A DNA stretch of 35,014 nucleotides from Thiotrichales bacterium. Lineage in GTDB: Bacteria > Pseudomonadota > Gammaproteobacteria > Beggiatoales > Beggiatoaceae. A program made the position numbers and the translations under genes. Below are positions 7,858 to 17,088 of this stretch, in pieces. Below the pieces are notes generated by a model, which was not told the origin of the DNA, did not search any database, and saw only the letters and a program-made list of their open reading frames with translations. The number at the start of each line of letters is the position of its first letter. Positions within the stretch are counted from its first letter, which is position 1. The stretch covers positions 1 to 35,014 of the forward strand of contig JADGEH010000048.1 of assembly GCA_016744475.1 (NCBI GenBank), given 5' to 3'.

Positions 7858-8218
7858 AGCCGTAAGTCAGCGCTTGCAAGCGGTTGAAAGCTTGGCTCAA
7901 GCCATCATGCAACGGCTGGGACAAGAAGTGGAACAATTGGGTTTTGAAAAGGTAACCTTGCAAAGCCTTGATTTAGCCCAGTTTCATCTGGATAAAGACC
8001 CCGCTAATGGCTTGTTTAGCTTGGTGGGACAATGGCGTAATCCGCGTGGAGATGTACAGGGCTGTTTATTGTTTCATGCCGACGGCAGCTTTTTTGTTGA
8101 GCAAGATATTGCACTACCGCACCCCTCTAAAAAGCGCTGGTTTGTCGAAGCGGTGAATGCTTGGGGGAAAGGCGATGAGATTAAGGCTGAACCCCGTTTA
8201 CTGCCTATGCCTGAATAA
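7850..8218 (+). CDS. Nif-operon conserved hypothetical protein
   Basis: A 122-residue soluble protein of unknown function. The start at 7850 (MDEAVSQRLQAV) overlaps the previous stop codon in ATGGATGA, a translational-coupling arrangement; an in-frame ATG nine bases earlier is possible. An N-terminal amphipathic helix (about 1-35) is followed by a probable beta-sheet segment with GLFSLVGQWRNPRGDVQGCLLFHADGSFFVEQDI. One cysteine only, so no obvious cluster. Position ties it to the ferredoxin/nitrogenase genes. Confidence 0.7.
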   Translation: MDEAVSQRLQAVESLAQAIMQRLGQEVEQLGFEKVTLQSLDLAQFHLDKDPANGLFSLVGQWRNPRGDVQGCLLFHADGSFFVEQDIALPHPSKKRWFVEAVNAWGKGDEIKAEPRLLPMPE

Positions 8219-8275
8219 ACAGGGTTTTAAGAGGTATCTGGCAAAGCCACTCTGTATTGATATAGAGGCTGCTCT

Positions 8276-9238
8276 GTGTTAATTCGCCTCAGTCTTTATG
8301 TCTGTTATGCCTTGGCATTAGGGGCTTGCACCTTTACCTGGATGGGGACTTTGGCGCACTGGGATTGGCGTTTAGAATTGCTCAGCCACCCTCGTCCGGC
8401 TTATGTGCTAGGACTTTCACCTGGACTTTTATTCAGTGTGCTGATGCAGCATTGGCGCTGGTTCAGCTTGTTTGTGTTGAGCCTGGTTTTGAATATAGCC
8501 CTGATTATCCCCGTCTATTTTGCAGTTGAACCTCCTGCTGTTGATAAAAATCAACAAAGCATCGGCTTAACACATTTTAATTTGGATCGTTTTGCCAGCG
8601 AACCTGAACGCGCTCTAAAAGTTTTAAATGAAACCGGGGATGATATTATCTTTTTGCAGGAAGTCACCCCCGCATTAGTGGCGGAAATGATAGCCGCTTT
8701 ACCTGATTATCAGGTGCAATCTCTTTATCCTTTGCCATCATCAGCAGGCTCAGCCTTATTTGTGAAACGGGATAGTCCGGTTCAGATAGAGCAGACGGCC
8801 TTCATTTCTCTACCCCACACCTCAGAACGGCGTTTAATCTCTGTACGCCTACATCTGGATCAACAGCCGATACACTTGTTGAGCTTGCATGTGATTCGTC
8901 CGCGTAATGCTTGGACTTCAAGTTATCAAGCGGAAGAATTTGCGGCATTAGCACAGTGGGCGCAACAACGACAAAAAGCGGGGGAAGCGGTATTGATCGT
9001 AGGCGATTTTAATACCACGCCGTGGTCACAACGCTTTCAACAATTGTTAAAACAAGGTCATTTACTCAATGGACAACGTGGTTACGGATTACAAGCCACT
9101 TGGCCGGCTGCTTTTCCACTACTGCCCATTGATTTGTGTATTCATAGTCAACCACTGATGTTGACCCATTACGCGGCTGGACAAACCTTTTCAGGTGATC
9201 ACAAGCCTTTACATATCCACTTTCAACTTCGCAAATAA
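8276..9238 (+). CDS. Membrane-anchored endonuclease/exonuclease/phosphatase (EEP) family protein
   Basis: The N-terminal ~85 residues hold about three hydrophobic segments (1-20, ~40-60, ~62-82). A periplasm-facing or cytoplasmic EEP domain follows, with the metal-binding Glu in IIFLQEVTP, the GDFNTTPWS motif and the C-terminal SGDHKPLHI motif, so the metal-dependent hydrolase site seems intact. The family includes nucleases and phospho-diester lipases, and the substrate is unknown. The start is GTG, supported by GAGG at 8265-8268 with 7-base spacing. It lies 57 bases behind the nif-linked gene and 6 before the next one; a nif role is not established. Confidence 0.82.
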   Translation: MLIRLSLYVCYALALGACTFTWMGTLAHWDWRLELLSHPRPAYVLGLSPGLLFSVLMQHWRWFSLFVLSLVLNIALIIPVYFAVEPPAVDKNQQSIGLTHFNLDRFASEPERALKVLNETGDDIIFLQEVTPALVAEMIAALPDYQVQSLYPLPSSAGSALFVKRDSPVQIEQTAFISLPHTSERRLISVRLHLDQQPIHLLSLHVIRPRNAWTSSYQAEEFAALAQWAQQRQKAGEAVLIVGDFNTTPWSQRFQQLLKQGHLLNGQRGYGLQATWPAAFPLLPIDLCIHSQPLMLTHYAAGQTFSGDHKPLHIHFQLRK

Positions 9239-9244
9239 AACACC

Positions 9245-9655
9245 ATGAACTACCGCGTTATTCTTTACCATAAACATCCCACCAGCGCTCGTACTCGTTT
9301 TCTGAAATACAGCTATAACAGCGTATTGGCCTTTGAACCTTTGGCTAAGCTGGCTCAACTGACTGATCAAGCGCCTAACACCACTACACATCCGGCGATG
9401 GCATTAAAACAAGTGGCTTCTCATTTAGGCGTTGAGGCGGATGTGCTAAAAGCTGACACAGGATTTCAGCATTATGTGGATGTGCCTGGAGAACCTGTAC
9501 AAATCATACTGGCACAAATGAAGTGCATGGATCCGCCTTTTGAATTGGCTGAAAAAATAGACGCGCAATTTATTGATTTAATGCAAGCCAGAGGTTTGCC
9601 GCAGGTCGAATTGGAATTATTGCGTAGTGCTTATGAGTGGGTGCTGGGCGGGTAA
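9245..9655 (+). CDS. Conserved hypothetical protein at the end of the nif operon
   Basis: A 136-residue soluble protein; I do not recognise a family. The middle has FQHYVDVPGEPVQIILAQMKCMDPPFELAEKIDAQFIDL, and a short helical tail ends YEWVLGG. It has one cysteine. The gene begins 6 bases after the EEP gene with no clear ribosome site, suggesting coupled translation. It is the last plus-strand gene before convergent dusA. Confidence 0.7.
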   Translation: MNYRVILYHKHPTSARTRFLKYSYNSVLAFEPLAKLAQLTDQAPNTTTHPAMALKQVASHLGVEADVLKADTGFQHYVDVPGEPVQIILAQMKCMDPPFELAEKIDAQFIDLMQARGLPQVELELLRSAYEWVLGG

Positions 9656-9842
9656 GGCCGCGTTCAATATTTTCTTCCTGACTTTAGTGAAATCCTAGTC
9701 AGCGATAAAAAACAACACAAAAGGCACGAAAGACACAAGAGGCACAAGCGTTTTATAGAGGGAATAAATCAGTGATACGACAAACCTAGCAGATTTCAAC
9801 AACGGGTCAGGTCTGTCGTACTTATGTTCTCTATATCGGTAC

Positions 9843-9888
9843 TGACCGCAACGCGGTCAAGACGGCATTCCCATGCGGCGCATGGGAA
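9843..9888. repeat. Two adjacent hairpins between convergent genes
   Basis: TGACCGC (9843-9849) pairs with GCGGTCA (9853-9859), and TTCCCATGC (9868-9876) pairs with GCATGGGAA (9880-9888), each with a 3-base loop. They lie between the end of the nif-linked operon (9655) and the end of dusA (9893). No T-run follows, so they look like dispersed-repeat hairpins that may also slow transcription from both sides. The rest of the 237-base gap holds direct AGGCAC/AGACACAAG repeats near 9722-9750 and no gene. Confidence 0.6.
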
Positions 9889-9892
9889 CAAG

Positions 9893-10864
9893 TTAAAGCA
9901 CGAAAGCAGCAGCGGCTTGTAATACTCGCTCATCTGAACCAGGAAGGTGGGCGTTTTCGCTAATATAACGCCGCCAGCGACGCGCACCGGGAACCCCTTG
10001 AAACAAGCCGAGTAAATGACGGCTGATATGGTTCAAATACACGCCTTGTTTTAATTGTTCTTGTACATAGGGCAGCAATTGTTCTATCACTGCTTGCCGA
10101 CTGGGGATGGGATGTGGGTCTTGGTAATAGCGCTGATCCACTTCAGCGAGTAGATAGGGGTTTTGATAAAACTCGCGCCCAATCATCACGCCATCGACTT
10201 GTTCTAATTGCGCATCGACGGTGGCTAAATCACAAATGCCGCCATTAATACTGATATGTAAATGCGGAAAATCTTGTTTAAGTTGATGCACATAGTCGTA
10301 ATGTAGCGGCGGTACTTCGCGGTTTTCTTTGGGGCTTAAGCCTTTGAGCCAAGCTTTGCGAGCATGAATAATAAAAGTATCGCAACCGCTGTCAGCCACG
10401 ATGCGAACAAATTCATGTAAAGGTTCGTAGCCTTCTTGATGATCAATGCCAATGCGACTTTTAACCGTCACCGGAATATTCACCTTACCCTGCATAGCTG
10501 CCACACATTCAGCGACAAGCTGAGGTTCAGCCATTAAGCACGCACCAAAACGTCCTGATTGCACACGATCACTGGGACATCCCACATTTAAGTTGATCTC
10601 ATCATATCCCCAGTCTTCACCAATCTGAGCACATTGTGCAAGCTGCTGCGGATCGCTGCCTCCCAGTTGTAAAGCCAGCGGATGTTCACTGGCATCAAAA
10701 TCCAGAAAACGCGCGCGCTCACCATGCAAAATCGCCCCTGTGGTGACCATTTCGCTATACAACCAAACATGGCGAGACAACAAACGGAGAAAATAACGCG
10801 CATGGCGATCCGTCCAATCCAGCATGGGGGCGACAGAAAGATAGCGAGGCGGGAGGGTAGCCAT
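9893..10864 (-). CDS. dusA: tRNA-dihydrouridine(20/20a) synthase DusA
   Basis: FMN/NADPH-dependent enzyme reducing uridines 20 and 20a in the tRNA D-loop. The N-terminal SVAPMLDWTDRHARYFLR is the DusA signature. Catalytic Cys96 lies in NLNVGCPSDRVQSGRFGACLM. FMN-binding segments include VKSRIGID, FIIHARKAWLKGLSPKENR, ISINGGI and GVMIGREFYQNPY. Length (323) is standard. It starts 20 bases after the dsbD stop and is probably co-transcribed with it. Confidence 0.96.
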   Translation of the reverse strand: MATLPPRYLSVAPMLDWTDRHARYFLRLLSRHVWLYSEMVTTGAILHGERARFLDFDASEHPLALQLGGSDPQQLAQCAQIGEDWGYDEINLNVGCPSDRVQSGRFGACLMAEPQLVAECVAAMQGKVNIPVTVKSRIGIDHQEGYEPLHEFVRIVADSGCDTFIIHARKAWLKGLSPKENREVPPLHYDYVHQLKQDFPHLHISINGGICDLATVDAQLEQVDGVMIGREFYQNPYLLAEVDQRYYQDPHPIPSRQAVIEQLLPYVQEQLKQGVYLNHISRHLLGLFQGVPGARRWRRYISENAHLPGSDERVLQAAAAFVL

Positions 10865-10884
10865 GTGTGCGTTAAAAGGTCTTT

Positions 10885-13629
10885 TTATAAGGATTTTAAG
10901 TGGGTGAGAAACTCATCGGCGGGCTTAAATCCGACCAAACGCTTGGGTTTTAGTTCTTCTCCCGTCGGCGTATAAAAAATGATGGCAGGAGGGCCGAATA
11001 AACCGAAATGTTTCAACAAAGCTTTGTCTTGTGCATCATTTGCTGTCACATCAGTTTGCAAGACCAAAGTGTTAGCCAGCGCTTGCTGTACTCGTTTGTC
11101 AGAGAAGGTGTAGTGCTCCATTTCAATACAGGAAATGCACCAGTCTGCATAAAAATCGAGCATCACCGCTTGCCCCGCCGCCTTTGCCTTCGCCAAGGCT
11201 TGTTGCAAACCTTCAATACCTTTAACTTTTTCAAAGGGCAAGCCGTCTGTGGCCTGAGTGCCGTTGGCACCCACCACCGTAGAGCTAGATGACAAGCCTT
11301 TCAAGGGTTGTAATAAGCTGCTGCTACCACTGGCTGCACCGATAATGAGCAGCGCACCGTAGATCAGCATAGCGACAGCCAGACCTTTCCAGAACTTACG
11401 CCAACCGTTAGCAGCGGCTTCTAAGCTATCCAATGCGCCCATATAAATGGCAGGAATGATTAACAACAGTGCTGCCAGTATCATGGTGGCTTGAGGTGCA
11501 ATGACGCGATCCAGCATCCACACGCCTGTGGCTAGTAATAACACGCCAAACACGTATTTCACGGTATCCATCCAGCCGCCTGCACGCGGCAGCACCTTAC
11601 CCGCTGAAGTGCCAATTAATAACAACGGAACGCCCATGCCTAAGCTCATGAAAAATAGCGCAAAAAATCCTAAAATAACGTTTCCAGTCTGGCTAATGTA
11701 AATCAATGCGCCCGCCAAGGGAGCGGCGACACAAGGGCCGACAATCAGCGCGGATAAAAAGCCCATAATCGCCACGCCAAATAAAGTGCCACCCGATTGT
11801 TTATTGCTGATGTCAGTGAGTTTACTTTGCAAACTAGAGGGCAATTGCAAATCGTAAAAACCGAACATGGAGAAAGCTAAGGCCACGAACACCAATGCAA
11901 ACGTCCATAGTGCCCAAGGGTTTTGGAAAATGGCCTGAATGTTTTCACCCAATACGGCGGCTAAGGCTCCAGCAAAAGCATAAGTGAGCGCCATGGCTAA
12001 TACATAAGTGAGCGACATGACAAAAGCTTTGCGAGTGGTCAGGTGATCGCCCTGTCCCACAATAATGCTAGAAAGAATAGGAATCATCGGGAACACGCAA
12101 GGTGTGAGTGCTAACAACAATCCAAAACCGAAAAAGGTGACTAAAATCCAAAACACGCTGTCATTGGCCAAGGATTTAGCAATCATGTCTTGTTCAGACA
12201 GTTCTGGTGTAGCAGGGCTGCTGGACTTCGATATGACAGGCAGTGTTTTAGTCGCCGTTGAAGCCGTTGAAGCCGTTGAAGTCGCTGCGTTTAATGGCAC
12301 CACCACGGTTTTATCCATCGGCGGATAACACAGTCCCGCTTCAGCGCAACCCTGGTATTTCACCGTCAGTTCTAAGCTGTCCAAGCTGCTAATATCGCTC
12401 ACAGGTAAGCGAGCCACAGCTTGATAATAATAGGTTTCAACTCGCCCAAAATACTCATCTTGTTTGACTTTGCCGCTGGGTAATTGCACTTCACCTAAAG
12501 TGCCTTGTTTCAAATTGAAATCAAACTTATGTCGATACAAATAATACCCCTCAGCTATTTGCCAATGTGCAACGAGGGTGTCACCGTCCATTTCTGCGGC
12601 AAATTGAAAAGCGACATCAGGATCAAGAAAAGCATCAGGATCATTGAATTCTTCTGGGTTATTCGTTTCATTGATTAAATCACTTAAAGGACTTTTCGTG
12701 TTATTCAATAAGGCTTGTATGCCTGTTTTGCTGGAAGAAGTGGTCGTTAAGCTAAAGCTTTGATTTTTATGTTGCGGTGGATAACATAAGCCTGCTTCCG
12801 CACAGCCCTGATAGCTGACCTTCAAAGACAATGTATCCATCTCTTGGATATTTTTTAGTGGCACATCTATATTTAATTCACCATGATAAATCTCTACTGT
12901 ACCAAAAAACTCATCCTTTTTTAATTCGCCTTTAGGCCATTGAATATTGCCCAGCACATCAGACAAATGACTTTCAAATTTAATTTTATTACGGTAAAGA
13001 TAATAACCCTCAGCTATTTGCCAACTGGCACGTATGCTTTGTTGATCAGCCGATAAACGTGTGCTGAATAAAAAGGCCACTTCAGGGTCTAAAAACTCAT
13101 CTTCCTCAACATATTGTGGTACTGCTTCTTCTTTGCTACTGGGTTTTAACTCGGTGCTAGTATGAGATGGAATGCTTATAGAGGCAGGGGGTAACTGAAT
13201 GTTAAATTTTTCTTCATGAGAGGGATAACAGTTTTCTATGCTTAAACAGCCTTGTGCGAACATTGAAAAGTTTAATGGAGAGGCTTGTTCTGATGTGCGT
13301 TTTAATGGCACCGTAAATTCAAGTTGTTGAGTATAAGTCTGATAGCTACCAAAAAAATCATCTTGTTGTGTTTGAGGTGTTGGCAATGATAAATCACCAA
13401 AAGTAATGCCCGGTGTGTTGGATTGCAGACGAAATTTATTGGCGAATAAAAAATAATTCGGCGCTATTGTCCACTGTATTTTTAATTGAGAAGGAGAAGA
13501 CACTTTAACTTCTGTTTGAAATACCTTCTTGAATTCTGGCAGGATTTCTGTGGCAGCTTGAACCTGTATCAGACTAAATATAGACAATATGAAGAATATT
13601 AGTTTCTTTGAAAAAAAATCTTGAAACAT
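10885..13629 (-). CDS. dsbD: Thiol:disulfide interchange protein DsbD with three N-terminal alpha domains
   Basis: Moves reducing power from cytoplasmic thioredoxin to periplasmic DsbC and cytochrome-c maturation factors. Signal peptide about 1-25. Three tandem periplasmic alpha domains follow, with Cys pairs 128/134 (QGCLSIENCYPS), 276/282 and 428/434 (both QGCAEAGLCYPP). The membrane domain spans about 490-765, with Cys511 (LTPCVFPM) and Cys633 (GPCVAAP). A C-terminal thioredoxin domain has Cys831/834 (DWCISC). Ordinary DsbD has one alpha domain and about 570-600 residues; this has 914. A Ser/Thr/Ala linker near 448-462 comes from a 9-base tandem repeat. It is upstream of dusA, 20 bases apart. 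Confidence 0.93.
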   Translation of the reverse strand: MFQDFFSKKLIFFILSIFSLIQVQAATEILPEFKKVFQTEVKVSSPSQLKIQWTIAPNYFLFANKFRLQSNTPGITFGDLSLPTPQTQQDDFFGSYQTYTQQLEFTVPLKRTSEQASPLNFSMFAQGCLSIENCYPSHEEKFNIQLPPASISIPSHTSTELKPSSKEEAVPQYVEEDEFLDPEVAFLFSTRLSADQQSIRASWQIAEGYYLYRNKIKFESHLSDVLGNIQWPKGELKKDEFFGTVEIYHGELNIDVPLKNIQEMDTLSLKVSYQGCAEAGLCYPPQHKNQSFSLTTTSSSKTGIQALLNNTKSPLSDLINETNNPEEFNDPDAFLDPDVAFQFAAEMDGDTLVAHWQIAEGYYLYRHKFDFNLKQGTLGEVQLPSGKVKQDEYFGRVETYYYQAVARLPVSDISSLDSLELTVKYQGCAEAGLCYPPMDKTVVVPLNAATSTASTASTATKTLPVISKSSSPATPELSEQDMIAKSLANDSVFWILVTFFGFGLLLALTPCVFPMIPILSSIIVGQGDHLTTRKAFVMSLTYVLAMALTYAFAGALAAVLGENIQAIFQNPWALWTFALVFVALAFSMFGFYDLQLPSSLQSKLTDISNKQSGGTLFGVAIMGFLSALIVGPCVAAPLAGALIYISQTGNVILGFFALFFMSLGMGVPLLLIGTSAGKVLPRAGGWMDTVKYVFGVLLLATGVWMLDRVIAPQATMILAALLLIIPAIYMGALDSLEAAANGWRKFWKGLAVAMLIYGALLIIGAASGSSSLLQPLKGLSSSSTVVGANGTQATDGLPFEKVKGIEGLQQALAKAKAAGQAVMLDFYADWCISCIEMEHYTFSDKRVQQALANTLVLQTDVTANDAQDKALLKHFGLFGPPAIIFYTPTGEELKPKRLVGFKPADEFLTHLKSL

Positions 13630-13694
13630 ATTTTATAACCTCTTACACAAACACGCCTTAAAGAAAGGCAGGTGTTCTTAATGATGATTTATCA

Positions 13695-13716
13695 ACGGTG
13701 TCTGATAAGACACCGT
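13695..13716 (-). terminator. Hairpin between cutA and dsbD
   Basis: ACGGTGTCT (13695-13703) pairs with AGACACCGT (13708-13716) around GATA. It lies 35 bases after the cutA stop in the minus direction and before the dsbD start. There is no strong T-run, so it may terminate only partly. Confidence 0.45.
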
Positions 13717-13750
13717 GAAATAAAGGGAGTATTGTGCTAATGGACAGTGC

Positions 13751-14068
13751 TCAAGTATTTTGAGTGATCCACTGCAAATACGTATCTAAGCCCCGCTCAA
13801 TGGGGATAGCAATGATTTCAGGTGTTTCATAAGGATGTTGAGATTCCAATACCTGTTCTAAGGCCGCATAGCGCTGCGCTGAGGTTTTAATCAATAAGAT
13901 CACTTCTTGATCAGTGTTGATTTCACCTTGCCAAGCATAAATTGAAGTAACTTTAGGAAGAATATTGACGCAAGCGGCTAACTTGCGTTCAATCAAATGG
14001 TGAGCCAAGATTTTTGCAATACTCTCATCAGGGCAGGTGTTAATCACTAATAAATGGTCATGAGGCAT
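13751..14068 (-). CDS. cutA: Divalent-cation tolerance protein CutA
   Basis: Small trimeric cytoplasmic protein of the CutA1 family, linked to copper tolerance, with no agreed biochemical role. The start at 14068 (MPHDHLLVINTCPDE) is chosen since family similarity begins there; an in-frame ATG 90 bases upstream would add a hydrophobic, unrelated stretch. Signature segments: CPDESIAKILAHHLIERKLAACVNILP, SIYAWQGEI, EVILLIKT and HPYETPEIIAIPI. 105 residues is normal. It follows the hybrid kinase gene by 95 bases. Confidence 0.95.
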   Translation of the reverse strand: MPHDHLLVINTCPDESIAKILAHHLIERKLAACVNILPKVTSIYAWQGEINTDQEVILLIKTSAQRYAALEQVLESQHPYETPEIIAIPIERGLDTYLQWITQNT

Positions 14069-14163
14069 GTCTGTTGTACTTTTCAAGTGAAAATATAGAA
14101 TGTAAAGCTTTGCTATTAGAAAACTAATGGCTGTTTTATCTTTTAGGCATAGCAACATAAAGC

Positions 14164-17088
14164 CTAATGTTGTAAAGCCAAAGCGAGACGACTTTCAATT
14201 TGTTGTAATAAGTCAACACGCTGATAACTGCCTTTTTGATAAATAATCTCTACACAACCGTCTAGCTGTTGACGGTCTTCAGGTGTAAGTTCTTTTGCAG
14301 TTAAGACAATAATCGGAATGCTGTGCCATTTTGGATGTTGATGCATGACTTGTGCAAATTCTAACCCACTCATTTCAGGCATCATTAAATCTAGTAATAT
14401 CACATCAGGTTGATGTTGTTGTAAACGTTGCAAAGCAATTTTACCATTTTCCGCAGTGATGACATTGCATTCAATGCGTTCTAGCATATTGCTCATCATA
14501 TCACGGGTGGTTTCATCATCTTCTACCAGCATGACCAAAGGATCAGCATCTTCTTGATATTTACGTAAAACATGGGCGAGCTGTTCACGTTCTATAGGTT
14601 TTACCATATATTCAGTCGCGCCTAATGCGTAACCTTTTTGTTTTTCTTCTAACATAGACACCATAATGACAGGAATATGCCTCAGCTCTTCTTCTGCTTT
14701 TAATTGTTTAAGCACTGTCCAGCCATCCATTTCTGGCATCATAACATCTAATGTAATCGCATCAGGACGCAGTTTATGCGCCATACTTAAAGCTTCTTGT
14801 CCACTAGCTGCACTCAAAGGATGATAACCTAGTTTTTTTAAGTGTTTAGATAAGACCTCTCGCATCTCGTGATCATCATCAACAACTAATATAACGCCAT
14901 GTTCTTTAATCGGGTTAAGATTTAAGTGCTTTAAGTTTTTCTGGGCTAGATGGATTTTTTCATGATGTTTATCGTCTTCCTTTTTTTGTACATGGGTAGG
15001 AATTTGAACAATGAAACAACTACCTTCTCCTAACTGACTTTCTACCCAAATTTTACCGCCCATCATTTCTGAAAATTCTTTGCAAATGGTGAGTCCTAAT
15101 CCTGTCCCACCATACTTACGAGTGGTCGATGCATCAGCTTGGGTAAAGGCTTTAAATAATTTATCGATTTGTTCGGGACTAATACCTATCCCTCTATCTT
15201 TAATGCGAAATTCCATGAAGTTCGTATCAAGTTTACTAATGCTTAAGGTAATCTCTGCATCTGCACCAAATTTAATAGCATTACTCAGTAGATTTAATAA
15301 AATTTGTCGTATCTTCGGTTGATCTGCATAAAATGCATCTAATGTCTCTGCTTTTTCTACTGTCAATGTGCAATGATTTTTTTCTACTAATGGCGTGATG
15401 GTGTTGGTTATATCGGTCAGTAGTTTTTCTACGTCTATCATTTCAATATATAAGTCCATTCTGCCCGACTCAATTTTAGAAATGTCTAAAACATCATTAA
15501 CTAAACTCAATAAGTTTTGTCCAGCTCGATGAATTTTACGCATGTCTGAGAGCATTTCTTCATCGGCTCCATCTTCTTCAAGATCTTCTGCCAGCATTTC
15601 ACTGAAACCTAAAATAGCATTCAGGGGCGTTCGTAATTCATGCGACATATTAGCGAGAAATACACTTTTAGCTTTAGTGGCGCGTTCGGTATCTTCCATC
15701 GCTAGACGTAATTCAAGACTTTTTTGTTCCAGTTGACGAGTTTTTTCTTGCGTAATTTGTAATGCTTGTTGTGTTTGCTGTTGTTGTTGAGAGGCATAAA
15801 TACTAATCGCTAAATGATTAGCTACATATTGTAAAAAGCCTAAATAAATTTGTTTAGGACGTTCCGTGAAAGCTAATTCAAATAATCCCACAGCTTTATT
15901 GTGTAAGAGCAAGGGTAAATAATAGACCCAAGGCATCCGTTGCTGTTGTAAGTGTTTAACTTGTGAAAACAGGTGTTGATCCTGATATAAAACGGCTTGT
16001 TTTTGTTCTTGAATCGTTTCTAACAGTGCATATTCATGCACTTCAATATAAATGTCACTTTTTATTACAGTTTGGGAACTGGCTATATTATGTAAATCAG
16101 AACCTTCAAATAAATAGGCATTAGCGACTTGTAATTCTAAACGTTGAGATAAATTGTCTACGGCACTTTGTGCTAATGGTTTTATTTCAAAGCAACTATG
16201 CGTGGCATCTACAAATAATCGAATACCTTCATTGAGCCAGTTTTGTTCTGAAGCATCAAATAGAGCTTGGTCTTTTTCCATTATACTGACTTGTAACATT
16301 TCTATCATGTGTGTGAAACTTTCATTGTTTTGTTGTACGGCTTGCATCATGAAATTAAAACTTTCTGCTAGGCTACCAAATTCATCACGGGTTTTTATGT
16401 CGATGAAATGCTCAAACTGTCCGGCACTGACACAGTGGGTAGCATGGATAAGGTGATGAATAGGATTCAAAACTTTAACCCTAAATATAACTAGCACACC
16501 AATACTAATACAGGCAATTAATAAAAAATTGAGCCCTAGTTGTTCTAAGGCTGCTTGTTTAAGCCGTTGTGCTGAGTGTTGAGTGCTAATACCAATCCAA
16601 ACTTCACCTAAATGCTCTGTATGATGTGTAATATCTGATATGAGATGAATAATATCTTGACGTTGTTGTAATTGCTCAACAATAAAGGCGGGAGGAGCTT
16701 GCGGATGACTTTTCTTAATGTTTTGAATATAGACATTTTTCTCATCAAGAAAAGAAGTCAAGGCTTGTTGGTGGGGATCAACGACTACACTATAGACAAT
16801 CTCATTATGCAGGCTGATTTCTTTAGAAAAGTCATTCAAACTCTTTAAGTCATAAGAATAAATAGCTTCTGGACTAATGGTGGCTACAAAGTGCCCCAAT
16901 AATTCCCCTTTACTGAGCAGTTCTTCATGCACTCGCGTCTGTTCACGCTGTAAATTGAGTCCGCTAATAAGCAATAACGCACCCAATAGCACCAACATGG
17001 TAAGCCATGTAAAGTGTGCTCCAACGCCACCAAACAGGCTTTGTCGTAAAGCCTGTGGGTGCCAGGTATTATTATTTTGCGTAGTCAT
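14164..17088 (-). CDS. Membrane-bound hybrid sensor histidine kinase with two receiver domains
   Basis: Order of parts: TM1 about 25-43, a periplasmic sensor of about 140 residues, TM2 about 185-203, HAMP about 204-255, a GAF-like region and coiled coil to about 465, HisKA with His483 (MSHELRTPLN), HATPase with the N, G1 (DRGIGI) and G2 (GTGLGL) boxes, REC1 with phospho-acceptor Asp781 (LDVMMPEMDGW), and REC2 with Asp900 (LDLMMPEMSG). No HPt domain is present, so phosphate must pass to a separate HPt or the RECs act as modulators. The start at 17088 lies inside the end of the phnD-like gene (17-base overlap), supported by nearby GGGA; an ATG at 17136 is possible but has no ribosome site. Confidence 0.92.
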   Translation of the reverse strand: MTTQNNNTWHPQALRQSLFGGVGAHFTWLTMLVLLGALLLISGLNLQREQTRVHEELLSKGELLGHFVATISPEAIYSYDLKSLNDFSKEISLHNEIVYSVVVDPHQQALTSFLDEKNVYIQNIKKSHPQAPPAFIVEQLQQRQDIIHLISDITHHTEHLGEVWIGISTQHSAQRLKQAALEQLGLNFLLIACISIGVLVIFRVKVLNPIHHLIHATHCVSAGQFEHFIDIKTRDEFGSLAESFNFMMQAVQQNNESFTHMIEMLQVSIMEKDQALFDASEQNWLNEGIRLFVDATHSCFEIKPLAQSAVDNLSQRLELQVANAYLFEGSDLHNIASSQTVIKSDIYIEVHEYALLETIQEQKQAVLYQDQHLFSQVKHLQQQRMPWVYYLPLLLHNKAVGLFELAFTERPKQIYLGFLQYVANHLAISIYASQQQQQTQQALQITQEKTRQLEQKSLELRLAMEDTERATKAKSVFLANMSHELRTPLNAILGFSEMLAEDLEEDGADEEMLSDMRKIHRAGQNLLSLVNDVLDISKIESGRMDLYIEMIDVEKLLTDITNTITPLVEKNHCTLTVEKAETLDAFYADQPKIRQILLNLLSNAIKFGADAEITLSISKLDTNFMEFRIKDRGIGISPEQIDKLFKAFTQADASTTRKYGGTGLGLTICKEFSEMMGGKIWVESQLGEGSCFIVQIPTHVQKKEDDKHHEKIHLAQKNLKHLNLNPIKEHGVILVVDDDHEMREVLSKHLKKLGYHPLSAASGQEALSMAHKLRPDAITLDVMMPEMDGWTVLKQLKAEEELRHIPVIMVSMLEEKQKGYALGATEYMVKPIEREQLAHVLRKYQEDADPLVMLVEDDETTRDMMSNMLERIECNVITAENGKIALQRLQQHQPDVILLDLMMPEMSGLEFAQVMHQHPKWHSIPIIVLTAKELTPEDRQQLDGCVEIIYQKGSYQRVDLLQQIESRLALALQH

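Noticed and set aside
10682..11292. Plus-strand frames opposite dusA and dsbD
   Set aside because: Antisense frames with no start signals; the minus-strand genes are complete and well supported.
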